A DNA stretch of 64,000 bases from Alphaproteobacteria bacterium (GCA_020632755.1 JACKEY010000009.1:179511-243510); one strand, 5' to 3'; counted from the stretch's first letter, positions 8,528 through 16,760 are shown. The notes: generated by a model not told the origin, from the letters alone. Made by a program: numbers and translations.

Positions 8528-9748
8528 GTGTCCTTCGAACTGGTCGTGACCGACATCCCGCTGCTGCTGCCCATGACCCGTGCGGACGACCTGGGCGCGC
8601 GCACCGACGCCGCCGTGGCCTTCGCGGACGGACGCGTGGCCTGGGTCGGCCCGAGCGCCGACGCCCCCGATGCGGACCGGCGCCTGGACGGCGCGGGCTG
8701 CATCGGCCTGCCGGGGCTGGTCGACTTCCACACCCACACCGTGTGGGCCGGGTCGCGCGCCGACGAGTTCCAGCGGCGCCTGGCCGGCGCCACCTACACC
8801 GAGATCCTCGAAGCCGGCGGCGGCATCCTGAGCACCGTCGCGGCCACCCGGGCGACGCCGGTCGACGGCCTGGCCGCCCTCGCCGCCGCCCGACTGCGCC
8901 GGATGCGCGCCCGCGGCGTCACCACCGTCGAGATCAAGGGGGGCTACGGCCTGTCGGTCGCCGCCGAGGTCGCGCTGCTGACCGCCGCCGCCCGCGCCGG
9001 GGCCACCGCCGATGTGCACGTGCTGCCCACCTTCCTGGGCGCCCACGCCGTGCCCGCCGAGCACCGCGGCGACCGCAGCGCCTACGTGCGCCAGGTCGTC
9101 GATCGGCAGCTGCCCGCCTGCGCCCCCCTGGCCTGGGCCGTCGACGTCTACTGCGACCGCGGCGCCTTCGACCTGGACGAGAGCCTGGAGATCCTCACCG
9201 CCGGCCGCGACGCCGGCCTGCGGGTCCGGGCCCACGCCGAGCAGGTCGCCTACACCGGCATCGCCGCCGCCGCCGCCGCGCTCGGGGCCACCTGCGTCGA
9301 CCACCTCGAGCGCCTCCCCGCGTCCGACGTCGGCGCCCTGGCCGACCACGGCACCGTCGCCGGCCTGCTCCCCGGCGCCCAGCTCTACCTCCACGACAGC
9401 GCGCCCCCGGTCGCCGCCCTGCGCGAGGCCGGCGTCCGCATGGCCGTCGGCAGCGACCTGAACCCGGGCTCCTCCCCCGTGCACGACCTCTGGGCCTGCG
9501 CCACCCTCGCCTGCCTGCTGCAGGGCCTGACCGTGCCCGAGGCGCTGCTCGGCATCACCGCGCACGCCGCGGACGCCCTGGGCTGCCCGGATCGCGGCCG
9601 GCTGCAGGTCGGGTCCCCCGGGGACCTGGTGCTGGTCCGACCGCCCCCCGGCGAACCGCTGCACCCCGCCGCATTGGTGCAGCAGCTCGGTGGAATCGAC
9701 GTTCACACCGTCGTGCGGAGTGGACGCGCGCCAAACGGTGCGCAATGA
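8528..9748 (+). CDS. hutI: Imidazolonepropionase
   Basis: Opens the ring of 4-imidazolone-5-propionate to N-formimino-glutamate, the third step of histidine breakdown. The 406-aa amidohydrolase has the usual HutI length. Metal ligands are visible as His68 and His70 in D-F-H-T-H-T-V-W-A-G, a conserved E-I-K-G-G-Y-G-L segment, A-H-A-E-Q-V-A-Y, and S-D-L-N-P-G-S-S-P, which is characteristic of the family. The GTG start has GGAG 5 nt upstream. No hutH, hutU or hutG lies within the window, so the rest of the pathway must be elsewhere. Only 28 bp separate it from the divergent glycosyltransferase ATG. tatA follows 65 bp downstream. Confidence 0.95.
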   Translation: MSFELVVTDIPLLLPMTRADDLGARTDAAVAFADGRVAWVGPSADAPDADRRLDGAGCIGLPGLVDFHTHTVWAGSRADEFQRRLAGATYTEILEAGGGILSTVAATRATPVDGLAALAAARLRRMRARGVTTVEIKGGYGLSVAAEVALLTAAARAGATADVHVLPTFLGAHAVPAEHRGDRSAYVRQVVDRQLPACAPLAWAVDVYCDRGAFDLDESLEILTAGRDAGLRVRAHAEQVAYTGIAAAAAALGATCVDHLERLPASDVGALADHGTVAGLLPGAQLYLHDSAPPVAALREAGVRMAVGSDLNPGSSPVHDLWACATLACLLQGLTVPEALLGITAHAADALGCPDRGRLQVGSPGDLVLVRPPPGEPLHPAALVQQLGGIDVHTVVRSGRAPNGAQ

Positions 9749-9813
9749 TCAGCGCGACCGCCGGGACCCCCGCGTCTGTCGACGCTTCGTCGTGAACCGG
9801 CTACGAGGACATC

Positions 9814-10059
9814 ATGTTCGTCGCAATCGGCATGCCCGGCCCCACCGAGTGGATCATCATCCTGGTGATCGTGCTCATCTTCTTCGGCGTCGGAAAGCTC
9901 CCCGCCGTGCTCGGCCAGATGGGCAAGGGCGTCAAGGCCTTCAAGGACGGCGTCAACGAAGCCAACAAGGAAGACAAGGACGACCCCAAGGAGATCGACG
10001 TCACCCCGACGTCCAAGGAAGCGGTCTCCGACGCCGAAGAAGTGCGCTCGGCCCGCTGA
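9814..10059 (+). CDS. tatA: Twin-arginine translocase subunit TatA/TatE
   Basis: An 81-aa pore-forming subunit of the Tat system, which exports folded proteins across the inner membrane. It shows the TatA plan: one transmembrane helix (W-I-I-I-L-V-I-V-L-I-F-F-G), the hinge F-G-V-G-K-L-P, then an amphipathic helix (L-G-Q-M-G-K-G-V-K-A-F-K-D-G-V) and an acidic tail. TatB and TatC are not in the window. A likely client, the Tat-signal protein MsrP, is encoded about 10 kb downstream. The stop codon sits in a perfect hairpin shared with the convergent gene. Confidence 0.95.
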   Translation: MFVAIGMPGPTEWIIILVIVLIFFGVGKLPAVLGQMGKGVKAFKDGVNEANKEDKDDPKEIDVTPTSKEAVSDAEEVRSAR

Positions 10060-10080
10060 GCCGACCCCGACGGCTCAGCG
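10054..10080. terminator. Perfect 10-bp hairpin spanning both convergent stop codons
   Basis: CGCTGAGCCG (10054-10063), a 7-nt loop, then CGGCTCAGCG (10071-10080). The left arm holds the TGA of tatA and the right arm the reversed TGA of the convergent gene. No T-run follows on either side. It probably acts as a bidirectional terminator or RNA 3'-end stabiliser. Confidence 0.6.
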
Positions 10081-10986
10081 CGTCCGACGGGACCGCAGCA
10101 GCCGCAGCGCTTCTTCCCGCAGCTCGTCCGACAGCACGCCGGCCTCCAGGCCCTGGCGAAGGTCCTGGCGCATCAGCGTCGGCAGCAGCCGCCGCTTGAT
10201 CGGATCGGGCGTGTAGGGGTTGAGCGCGAGCGCCTTGCGCACCGGGTAGCGGCTGGACCACCGGCCGTGCCGGGCGATGAGCAGCAGCACCTCGGGCCGG
10301 GTCGGCCGCATGGCGGCGACCTTGACCACGTCGCGCTCGATGATCCGCGGGTTGTCCAGCAGGTGGGCCACCACCCGGTGATCCCGGTCGTGCAGCAGGC
10401 GATCCAGCCGGTCGCGGTCGCGGCCGCGGGCCCACTCGCGGCGCACGCCGACGGGATGGTCGATGTAGTCGTTGCCCTGGAAGGCCTCGTCCACCGTCGG
10501 GTTGTGCTCGTGGCGGGCCGACAGGAACATGCTGGCGACCTCCGGCAGGTCCTGGGCGCGGGACCGCGAGTAGGCCGCCTGGACCGTGTCGTAGGACATC
10601 TCGCGGAACACGGTCGGCTCGAGCGCCAGCTCCTGCAGCAGCTCGCGGGCGTGGCCCCGGCCGTTGTTGCCGCGGGCGACCGCGTGGCGCAGGGTCGAGA
10701 CCAGCGCGTCCACGTCCAGCTCGAGCATCACCTCGCGCAGCACCGCGCGGCGCATGGCGCGCTCGGGCAGCGAGTGGATGCGCCGCTCGAGCAGCCGCAC
10801 CCGGGGCACGACCGGGTCGTCGGGATCGTCCTCCTCCTCGTCCGGTTCCGGCGGAGGCGGCTCGGGCGGCGGTGCCAGCGCCTCGTCCTCGCCGGCGGCG
10901 ACCGCGGCCTCGACCACCGCCTCGACCGCCGCCAGGGCGTCGGCGATGGCCGCGTCCAGGTCCAGCGTCTCGCGGTCGTCGGGCAT
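10075..10986 (-). CDS. Conserved hypothetical protein with helical-repeat character
   Basis: A 303-aa cytoplasmic protein. Residues 1-65 are Ala/Glu/Pro/Asp-rich and probably disordered. The rest is helical and contains leucine-rich-variant or HEAT-like units such as H-R-V-V-A-H-L-L-D-N-P-R-I and R-P-E-V-L-L-L-I-A-R-H-G-R-W, ending R-K-A-L-A-L-N-P-Y-T-P. I recall similar repeats in uncharacterised myxobacterial proteins but cannot name a function. A TAGGCT hexamer lies 5 nt before the ATG, suggesting a leaderless transcript. It diverges from a small membrane protein gene with only 36 bp between the start codons. Confidence 0.8.
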   Translation of the reverse strand: MPDDRETLDLDAAIADALAAVEAVVEAAVAAGEDEALAPPPEPPPPEPDEEEDDPDDPVVPRVRLLERRIHSLPERAMRRAVLREVMLELDVDALVSTLRHAVARGNNGRGHARELLQELALEPTVFREMSYDTVQAAYSRSRAQDLPEVASMFLSARHEHNPTVDEAFQGNDYIDHPVGVRREWARGRDRDRLDRLLHDRDHRVVAHLLDNPRIIERDVVKVAAMRPTRPEVLLLIARHGRWSSRYPVRKALALNPYTPDPIKRRLLPTLMRQDLRQGLEAGVLSDELREEALRLLRSRRTR

Positions 10987-10991
10987 GCGTC

Positions 10992-10997
10992 AGCCTA
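10992..10997 (-). promoter_or_regulatory. Putative -10 element (TAGGCT) of the 303-aa protein gene
   Basis: TAGGCT on the minus strand, 5 nt before the ATG at 10986. It lies in the 36-bp divergent gap together with a plus-strand TACCTT. Confidence 0.4.
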
Positions 10998-11010
10998 CCT
11001 GGGGACGCGC

Positions 11011-11016
11011 TACCTT
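11011..11016 (+). promoter_or_regulatory. Putative -10 element (TACCTT) of the 62-aa membrane protein gene
   Basis: TACCTT on the plus strand, 6 nt before the ATG at 11023. Initiation 6-7 nt downstream would give a leaderless mRNA. Confidence 0.4.
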
Positions 11017-11022
11017 GCGGCC

Positions 11023-11211
11023 ATGAACCGCAAGCGCCTGCCCATCCTGGCTGCCGGCCTGGTCGCCCTGCTCGCCGTCGGCGGCGGCGTCGCCTGGCTG
11101 GCCTGGCCGGAACCCGAGCCCGAGCCGGACCCCACCGACGTCGAAGACGACACCGGCTTCACGCGGCACGAGACCGAAGACCTGATGCGGGAGATCGGGT
11201 ACGTGCAGTAG
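11023..11211 (+). CDS. Small single-pass membrane protein
   Basis: A 62-aa protein with two arginines/lysines, a hydrophobic helix (residues about 6-28) and an acidic periplasmic tail rich in Glu-Pro and Asp (E-P-E-P-E-P-D-P-T-D-V-E-D-D). The tail ends H-E-T-E-D-L-M-R-E-I-G-Y-V. The start is supported by the TACCTT box 6 nt upstream and by the signal-anchor pattern right after the ATG. No ribosome site is visible. Function unknown; the conserved-looking tail suggests a protein contact. Confidence 0.65.
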   Translation: MNRKRLPILAAGLVALLAVGGGVAWLAWPEPEPEPDPTDVEDDTGFTRHETEDLMREIGYVQ

Positions 11212-11232
11212 CTCCCGGGACGCCCTCCCCGA

Positions 11233-11547
11233 TCACTCCACCGGCACCAGGCAAGCATGCAGCGGCGGCGCAGGCAGGCCCTCCATCTCGGCTTCCTGCC
11301 TGAGCTCGTGCTGGACGCGGCCGACGACCAGGCAGACCCCGTTGCACTCGCCCTCCCGCGCCCCCGGCGCGCCGACCGGGTGGGCGCCGTCGAGCTCGAG
11401 CGCCCGCATGCACGACTCCTCCCCCGAATTGCAGCGCTGCTGGCACGGGTCGGCGGCGGTGGTGCTGTGGATCATCCAGCGGGCCATCGCGCTGAACACC
11501 ATGCTGCCGCACAGGAAGATCAGGAAGCGGGTGACCTTGGGGTTCAT
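11233..11547 (-). CDS. Small Cys-containing membrane or secreted protein
   Basis: A 104-aa protein with an N-terminal hydrophobic helix (residues about 6-22), then a cysteine-bearing segment C-Q-Q-R-C-N-S-G-E-E-S-C with further cysteines near C-N-G-V-C. The spacing suggests disulfides outside the cytoplasm. The ATG has GGAGG about 5 nt upstream, and a TAGGCT box lies 17 nt before the start, giving a short leader. I do not recognise a family. Convergent with the 62-aa membrane protein. Confidence 0.65.
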   Translation of the reverse strand: MNPKVTRFLIFLCGSMVFSAMARWMIHSTTAADPCQQRCNSGEESCMRALELDGAHPVGAPGAREGECNGVCLVVGRVQHELRQEAEMEGLPAPPLHACLVPVE

Positions 11548-11588
11548 GCAGCCTCCGCCGGTGCAGCCTACTCCGTCGGCCGCCGCCC

Positions 11589-12710
11589 CTACGGCGCCGT
11601 CAGCGCCTGCAGCTGCGCCGAGTAGGTCTCGAAGGCCGGATCGTCGCCCAGCACGCTGGTGATCTGCACCAGCGCCTGCAGGGCGCTCGCGCTCTGCGGG
11701 TCCAGGGCCAGGGCCCGCTCGAAGGGCCCGCGGGCGGCCTTCATGTGGCCGATGATCACGGCCGGGTCGTCGACGCCGACCGCACGGTTGAACAGCTGGG
11801 CGCCCAGGTCGTGCCAGGCGGCGTGGTCGGTGGGGAAGCGCTCGGTGGCGGTCCGGTAGGTGGCCTCGGCGGCGGCGTCACGACCGAGCTGGGCCTGCAG
11901 CTGGGCCCAGATCCGCAGCTGCTCGGCGGTGGCGTCCGGGGCGGCCGCTGCGGCGCGGTGGGGGGCCAGCGTCGCGTCGAGCTCGCGCAGCTCCTCGCGC
12001 ACGGACTCGGTGGCGTGCTCGATCATCTCGATCTCGCCGAGCTCCGCGTCGGCACGCGACACCAGCAGGGCCTGCCCCTCGGCGAGCGCGTCGAGCCCCG
12101 CGTCCAGCCCGCGCAGCCGCCCGATGGTCGCCGCCCGCAGCTGCAGCAGGCTGACCGGGTGCACCACGTCGGTCCCCGGGCCGTCGACCACCTGGTTCCA
12201 TGCGGCATCGAGCAGGGGCAGGGCCGCCGCGTTGTGGCCGGCCAGCAGCTCGACGGTGCCCAGCGTGAAGGCCCCGAACCACTCGCCCGCGAGCGCCGAC
12301 TGGATCAGCCCCGCCCCGCGCCGGGCGCCGTCGATGTCGCCCGCGCTGGCCTGCTCGATGACGTGGTTCTGGGCGGACCGCGCCGCCGACTCCAGCGCCT
12401 CGACACAGCGCTCGGCCGTGCGGTCCCCCGCCTTGCGGCAGGCCGCGAGGGGCACCAGGGCCAGCACCGCGCTGCTGCCGTCCGGCTCGACGCGGGTGTA
12501 GGCCATGCCCAGGTAGAGCTGCGCCTTGGCGACGTTCGCGGGCTTCAGCTCGCCCTGCTTCTGCAGCGCGGTCTCGAGGGCCTCGATCGCCCCGCGGTAG
12601 TCCTGCCCGTTGAACGCGACGACGCCGGTCGTGACCTCGGTGTCGGGGCTGCCGGCTCGTGCCGGGGAGAGGAAGAGGCCGAGGAGGAGGGCGGGGAGGA
12701 GGGACGGCAT
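11589..12710 (-). CDS. Secreted tetratricopeptide-repeat protein
   Basis: A 373-aa protein with a signal peptide (M-P-S-L-L-P-A-L-L-L-G-L-F-L-S-P-A-R-A). The start at 12710 is chosen over an in-frame codon 14 residues upstream because it has CGGAG 5 nt away and puts the signal peptide at the N terminus. Helical repeats with TPR character are visible near residues 25-90 (V-V-A-F-N-G-Q-D-Y-R-G-A-I-E-A-L) and 270-340 (A-W-H-D-L-G-A-Q-L-F-N-R-A, L-A-L-D-P-Q-S-A-S-A-L). Probably a periplasmic scaffold. The partner is unknown. Confidence 0.8.
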   Translation of the reverse strand: MPSLLPALLLGLFLSPARAGSPDTEVTTGVVAFNGQDYRGAIEALETALQKQGELKPANVAKAQLYLGMAYTRVEPDGSSAVLALVPLAACRKAGDRTAERCVEALESAARSAQNHVIEQASAGDIDGARRGAGLIQSALAGEWFGAFTLGTVELLAGHNAAALPLLDAAWNQVVDGPGTDVVHPVSLLQLRAATIGRLRGLDAGLDALAEGQALLVSRADAELGEIEMIEHATESVREELRELDATLAPHRAAAAAPDATAEQLRIWAQLQAQLGRDAAAEATYRTATERFPTDHAAWHDLGAQLFNRAVGVDDPAVIIGHMKAARGPFERALALDPQSASALQALVQITSVLGDDPAFETYSAQLQALTAP

Positions 12711-12731
12711 GGGCGCTCCGGGGACGGCCCG

Positions 12732-12737
12732 ATCGTA
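12732..12737 (-). promoter_or_regulatory. Putative -10 element (TACGAT) of the secreted TPR gene
   Basis: TACGAT on the minus strand, 21 nt before the ATG at 12710, leaving room for a short leader with the CGGAG ribosome site. Confidence 0.35.
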
Positions 12738-12802
12738 GCGCCACCGGACCATTCGTCGCGCCGGAGGAGAGGGAGGGAGAGACGGACCGCCTCGACCGCG
12801 GC

Positions 12803-12808
12803 TACCGT
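12803..12808 (+). promoter_or_regulatory. Putative -10 element (TACCGT) of the DUF2330 gene
   Basis: TACCGT, 6 nt before the ATG at 12815, with no ribosome site between. Consistent with a leaderless transcript. Confidence 0.4.
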
Positions 12809-12814
12809 GGCCCC

Positions 12815-14455
12815 ATGGAGACGCTCATCCGCCGCCTGCTGGCGGCCGGGGCACTGGGGCTGGTCCTGCCCTCGGTGGCCCAGGCCTTCTGTGGAACCTA
12901 CGTCGCCGGCCCCGGGGCCGAGCCGCGCAACAAGGAGTCGCGCGTCGTGGTCGCGCGCTCCGGCGACGCCACGACCTTGACCATGTTCAACGACGTGGCC
13001 GTCGGGGACACGGTCTTCGGCCTGGTGATCCCGATCCCGCGGCCCATCGACGGCGACAACGTGCGGCTGCTGCGCGCCGACGTGATGGCCGACCTCGAGG
13101 GCTACACCAGCCCCCGGCTGGTCGCGTACACCTGCGACAGCTGGTACGGCGTCGACGGCGGTGGCAGCGGCATCCCCACCGCCCGGGTCACGGTGCCCCC
13201 GCCCCCCGGCGGCGGCGACACGGGCGGCGGCGACACCGGCGGCGGCGACACGGGGCCGCACGACACGGGCCCGGGGGACGCTGACGGCGGCGCCGACGGC
13301 GGCACCGACAGTGGCTTCACGCCGGGCGACGCCGGCAGCGGTGACGGCGGTGGAGGCGACGGCGGCAGCGGTGACGGCGGAGGCGACGACGGCGACGACA
13401 CCGGCAGCGAGCGCCAGCCCGAAGAAGGGGGCGCTGGCTACCCGAGCTTCGGCTGCGGCGGGGGCGGCTCCGACCCGATCCACGACACCGAGGTCGACGA
13501 CGAGTACGAGTGGATCGACACCGGCACCGGCGTCATCGTCGACGAGTGGTTCACCGTCGGCGTGTACGAGGCCTTCGTGCTCCAGGCCGAGACCGGCCAG
13601 GGGCTGTCCGACTGGCTGGACGGCCAGGGCTTCGCGCTCCCGCCCGGCGCCGACGCGCTGCTCGACGAATACGTCGGCCACGACGCGCGCTTCCTGGCGC
13701 TGCGGGTCGAGCTCGACGAGCCCGCCGACGCGCCCGTCTGGCTGCCGCCGGTCCAGGTCGGCTACGTCGCCGACGTGCTCAGCCTGCCGCTGCGGCTCGG
13801 CACCCTGAGCAGTGACGGCGTCCAGGACGTCGTCGCCACCTTCATCGCCGACCCCGGCAGCGGCGTGATGGAGCCGAGCAACCTGGGGCCGGCCAGCCGG
13901 GTCCGCGACGAGTGCCTGCTCGACGTGGCCGACGGCAGCGAGTTCGGCACGACCTACAGCGGCCTGTGGGAAGAAGCCTCCGGCATCCCGCTCGACGCCA
14001 GCGAGACCGCGGGCCCCGGGGTGGCCTGGACGGTCGAGTTCTCCTGGGACTCCGGCAAGTGCGACCCCTGTCCGCCCGACGGCCCGCTGAGCGCGGACCA
14101 GGTCACGGCCCTCGGCTTCCCGAACGCCGCCTATGGCTGGGATCTGACGCGGATCCGCATGCGCTACACCGCCGACGGCCTGCTGGTCGACCCGGTCTTC
14201 TACGCGAGCGGCATCCAGGAACAGCACCAGCAGCGCTACATCAAGCACCTCTGGGAGCTCGAGAGCGAGCTGCCGAACTGCTACGACCCGCAGCCCATCG
14301 ACCCGGGCACCTGCTACACGGCCGCCTACTGGGCCAAGCACGCCCAGGGCGAGACCGGCCGGGTGCTCTACGAAGAACCCGACGGCTGCAAGCACCACTA
14401 CGCCGGCCTGCTGCTGCTGATCCTGCCGCTCGGCCTGCTGCGGAGGCGCCGATGA
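12815..14455 (+). CDS. DUF2330-type secreted protein with Gly/Asp linker and C-terminal anchor
   Basis: A 546-aa exported protein. After a signal peptide the mature part begins at A-F-C-G-T-Y-V-A, and the N-terminal region resembles DUF2330 (N-K-E-S-R-V-V-V-A-R, V-F-G-L-V-I-P-I-P-R-P-I). Residues about 128-220 are a low-complexity linker of Gly, Asp and Thr. The remainder resumes the DUF2330-like fold with several cysteines (C-D-P-C, C-Y-D, C-K-H-H-Y). The C terminus is a hydrophobic helix ending L-L-R-R-R-R, like a sorting or anchor tail of the GlyGly/MYXO-CTERM kind, though without the preceding Gly-Cys motif. The next gene starts inside its stop codon. Function of the domain is unknown. 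Confidence 0.82.
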   Translation: METLIRRLLAAGALGLVLPSVAQAFCGTYVAGPGAEPRNKESRVVVARSGDATTLTMFNDVAVGDTVFGLVIPIPRPIDGDNVRLLRADVMADLEGYTSPRLVAYTCDSWYGVDGGGSGIPTARVTVPPPPGGGDTGGGDTGGGDTGPHDTGPGDADGGADGGTDSGFTPGDAGSGDGGGGDGGSGDGGGDDGDDTGSERQPEEGGAGYPSFGCGGGGSDPIHDTEVDDEYEWIDTGTGVIVDEWFTVGVYEAFVLQAETGQGLSDWLDGQGFALPPGADALLDEYVGHDARFLALRVELDEPADAPVWLPPVQVGYVADVLSLPLRLGTLSSDGVQDVVATFIADPGSGVMEPSNLGPASRVRDECLLDVADGSEFGTTYSGLWEEASGIPLDASETAGPGVAWTVEFSWDSGKCDPCPPDGPLSADQVTALGFPNAAYGWDLTRIRMRYTADGLLVDPVFYASGIQEQHQQRYIKHLWELESELPNCYDPQPIDPGTCYTAAYWAKHAQGETGRVLYEEPDGCKHHYAGLLLLILPLGLLRRRR

Positions 14456-14748
14456 TCCCGCTCCTGCTGCTGCTCGTCGGCTGTGGCCCGACCGAGGCCC
14501 AGTTCCAGAAGCGCGCCGACCGCGAGGTCTGCCTGTGGAAGCAGGGCTGCTTCGGCGAGGACTACGACGTGTGCATGGAAGAGGCGGCCGCCGGCTACGA
14601 GCCGCCGTCTCAGTGCGACTACGACCGCCACGCCGCGAAGCAGTGCGTGAAGGGGCTCAAGCGCCTGGACTGCCCCAACGACGGCGACCTGTTCGAGCAC
14701 GACGTCGGCATGCCGCCCGAGTGCGCCGAGGTCTGGGACTGCGGCTGA
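14452..14748 (+). CDS. Small cysteine-rich lipoprotein
   Basis: A 98-aa protein whose ATG overlaps the stop of the DUF2330 gene (ATGA), so the two are translationally coupled. A very short hydrophobic signal leads to the lipobox L-L-V-G-C at Cys11. The mature part has about eight cysteines, including C-L-W-K-Q-G-C-F and Q-C-D-Y near the centre and C-A-E-V-W-D-C at the end, suggesting a disulfide-bonded domain. It probably works with the preceding anchored protein at the cell surface. No family recognised. Confidence 0.78.
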   Translation: MIPLLLLLVGCGPTEAQFQKRADREVCLWKQGCFGEDYDVCMEEAAAGYEPPSQCDYDRHAAKQCVKGLKRLDCPNDGDLFEHDVGMPPECAEVWDCG

Positions 14749-14777
14749 GGCGATCCGGGACAAGAGCCGCCGGCGGC

Positions 14778-15380
14778 CTACAGCTCGCCGTCGACCTCGG
14801 CCAGGAGCGGCAGGCGGCTGAACAGGTCGAGCAGCTCGGCGGCTTCGGGCGGCCAGCGGTCGACCGGCTCGTGCTGGCGCGCGATGGCGGCGAGCATGGC
14901 GGCGGGCATGAAGGCCGTCGGGTGGCTGTCGGCCACGCTGGTGCACTCGGCGACCGCCTCGAGGGCCTCGAGCCGGTCTTCGGGTTCCAGCAGCCGGGCC
15001 AGGAGCGCGATGCGCAGCGCCGCGGCGGCCCAGCGGACGACGTCGTCTTCGTCGGGCTCGCCCTCGTCGGACAGCTCGTAGGCGCTGTCGACCACGACGG
15101 CGATGGACAGGCCCTCGTGCACCTTGCTGCGGGCGTCCTCGCCGGCATCCACCCAGGCCTGGCTGGCCGTCCGGAACAGCTCGGACAGGCCGACGGCCGC
15201 GCGGTCGGCCTCGCGCCAGGCGCCCACCCGCACGTAGACCTCGAGCAGCGCCGCCAGGTCGATCGCGTCGGCGCCGGGATCCCGCACCGCCGCGATGCCC
15301 AGGCGCAGGCCGCGCGCCAGGGCGTCCACTTCGACGGGGATGCCGCGGTCGTCGGAGAGGTCGGTGGCGGTCACGGCCAT
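14778..15380 (-). CDS. Hypothetical cytoplasmic helical protein
   Basis: A 200-aa, mostly helical, acidic protein with no membrane segment or signal. It lies 4 bp downstream of the DUF1015 gene on the same strand, so it belongs to that transcript. Motif-like stretches such as L-A-A-L-L-E-V-Y-V-R-V-G-A-W-R-E-A-D hint at TPR-like helices. I do not recognise a family. The operon link with DUF1015 is the only functional hint. Confidence 0.7.
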   Translation of the reverse strand: MAVTATDLSDDRGIPVEVDALARGLRLGIAAVRDPGADAIDLAALLEVYVRVGAWREADRAAVGLSELFRTASQAWVDAGEDARSKVHEGLSIAVVVDSAYELSDEGEPDEDDVVRWAAAALRIALLARLLEPEDRLEALEAVAECTSVADSHPTAFMPAAMLAAIARQHEPVDRWPPEAAELLDLFSRLPLLAEVDGEL

Positions 15381-15384
15381 GGGC

Positions 15385-16620
15385 TCACTCCGGGACGGGC
15401 GGGTCGGTGATGCGGTGCAGCAGCACGCCGCCGCGAAGCTTGGGCTCGAACCAGGTGCTCTTGGGGGGCATCAGCTGGTCGGCGTCGGCGACGGCGAACA
15501 GCTGGTCCATGCCGGTCGGGTGCAGGTGGAAGGCGACGGCCGCCTGTCCCCCATCGACCGCGGCGGACAGGGCCTGGTGCCCGCGGATGCCGCCGACGAA
15601 CCGGATCCGCTCGTCCGTGCGGGGGTTCTCGATGCCCAGCAGCGGCCCCAGCACGCGATCCTGGAGCACGGCCACGTCCAGGCTGCCGACCGGGTCGTCG
15701 GGCACCACGCCGGGCTTCGCGGTCAGGCCCCACCACTGCCCGTCCAGGTACATCGTCCAGTGGCCGCGGCCGGTCGGGACGGGGTCGACCCCGGGGGTCA
15801 GCTCGAAGTGCTGGCCGATCGCGGCGCGCAGGCCAGCGGCGTCGTGGCCGTTCAGGTCGGCCACCAGCCGGTTGTAGGCCATCACCTGCAGCTGGCTGTC
15901 GGGGAAGATCCCGCACAGGAACCAGCCGCTGCTGGCGGCGGCGTCGCGGGCCGCGCTGACGCGGCTGGCGGCGGCGCTGCGGTGGTGCCCGTCGGCGACG
16001 TACAGCGCGGGGACCTCGGCGAAGGCGGCGCGGATGCGGGCGACCAGGCCGGGCTCGTCGACCACGTGCAGGGCGTGGGTCACGCCGTCCGGGGTCGTGA
16101 CGCGCCAGGCGGCGGGCAGGGCGGCGGCTTCGTCCAGCACCTGGCGCGCGGCGGTGAAGCGGTCGCGGAAGGCCAGGAAGACCAGGCCGGACTGCGCGTC
16201 CAGGGCGCTGACGTGGTCGACGCGGTCCTGTTCCTTGTCCGGCCGGGTGAGCTCGTGCTTCTTGATGGCGCCGCGGTCGTACTCGTCGACGCTGCAGGCC
16301 GCCATCAGGCCGGTCTGGGTGCGGCCGCGCCAGGTCTGGGCGTAGACGTAGAAGCAGGGGCGCTCGTCCTGGACCAGCCAGCCCTCGCGCAGGTACAGGT
16401 CCAGGTTCTCGCGGGCCTTGGCGTAGGCAGCGGGCCCGTGGGGGTCGCTGCCCAGGGGGAGCTCGACCTCGGACCGGGTCACACGCAGGAAGGACCGGGG
16501 CTGTTCTGCGACGATGGCGCGGGCTTCGGCCTCGTCCACCGTGTCGTAGGGCGGGGCGACGATCTCGCCGGCCAGGGCGTCGGCCGGACGGATGCCGCGG
16601 AAGGGTCGGATGTCGCTCAT
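15385..16620 (-). CDS. DUF1015 family protein
   Basis: A 411-aa protein matching DUF1015 in length and motifs. The N terminus R-P-F-R-G-I-R-P followed by A-P-P-Y-D-T-V is the family hallmark. A central A-D-G-H-H-R-S-A-A segment and a C-terminal Q-L-M-P-P-K-S-T-W-F-E-P-K also fit. The family is sometimes annotated as SerC-linked or HTH-like, but no activity is established to my knowledge. The ATG follows a CGAGGAG stretch about 8 nt upstream. A much longer upstream in-frame reading antisense to the FHA gene is an artefact of the high GC content. Confidence 0.9.
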   Translation of the reverse strand: MSDIRPFRGIRPADALAGEIVAPPYDTVDEAEARAIVAEQPRSFLRVTRSEVELPLGSDPHGPAAYAKARENLDLYLREGWLVQDERPCFYVYAQTWRGRTQTGLMAACSVDEYDRGAIKKHELTRPDKEQDRVDHVSALDAQSGLVFLAFRDRFTAARQVLDEAAALPAAWRVTTPDGVTHALHVVDEPGLVARIRAAFAEVPALYVADGHHRSAAASRVSAARDAAASSGWFLCGIFPDSQLQVMAYNRLVADLNGHDAAGLRAAIGQHFELTPGVDPVPTGRGHWTMYLDGQWWGLTAKPGVVPDDPVGSLDVAVLQDRVLGPLLGIENPRTDERIRFVGGIRGHQALSAAVDGGQAAVAFHLHPTGMDQLFAVADADQLMPPKSTWFEPKLRGGVLLHRITDPPVPE

Positions 16621-16754
16621 GGTCGGGCTCCTCGGGGCCCACGGATGTAACGCGCGGCGCCGGCCCGGAGCGTCCTCGCGATGGCCCGGCGCGGGTGCAC
16701 CGCGGCCTCTCCTCCCCCTCCAGCGGCCCCCGCCTTGCCGGAGCCCGCGCGCGT

Positions 16755-16760
16755 TAGGAT
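16755..16760 (+). promoter_or_regulatory. Putative -10 element (TAGGAT) of the FHA gene
   Basis: TAGGAT, 58 nt before the ATG at 16819. It matches the TAnnnT form seen before other genes, here leaving a leader of about 50 nt that contains a hairpin and a GGAG ribosome site. Confidence 0.35.

Noticed and set aside
8528..9748. A histidine-utilisation operon around hutI
   Set aside because: Neighbouring genes encode a glycosyltransferase and TatA. No hutH, hutU or hutG is present.
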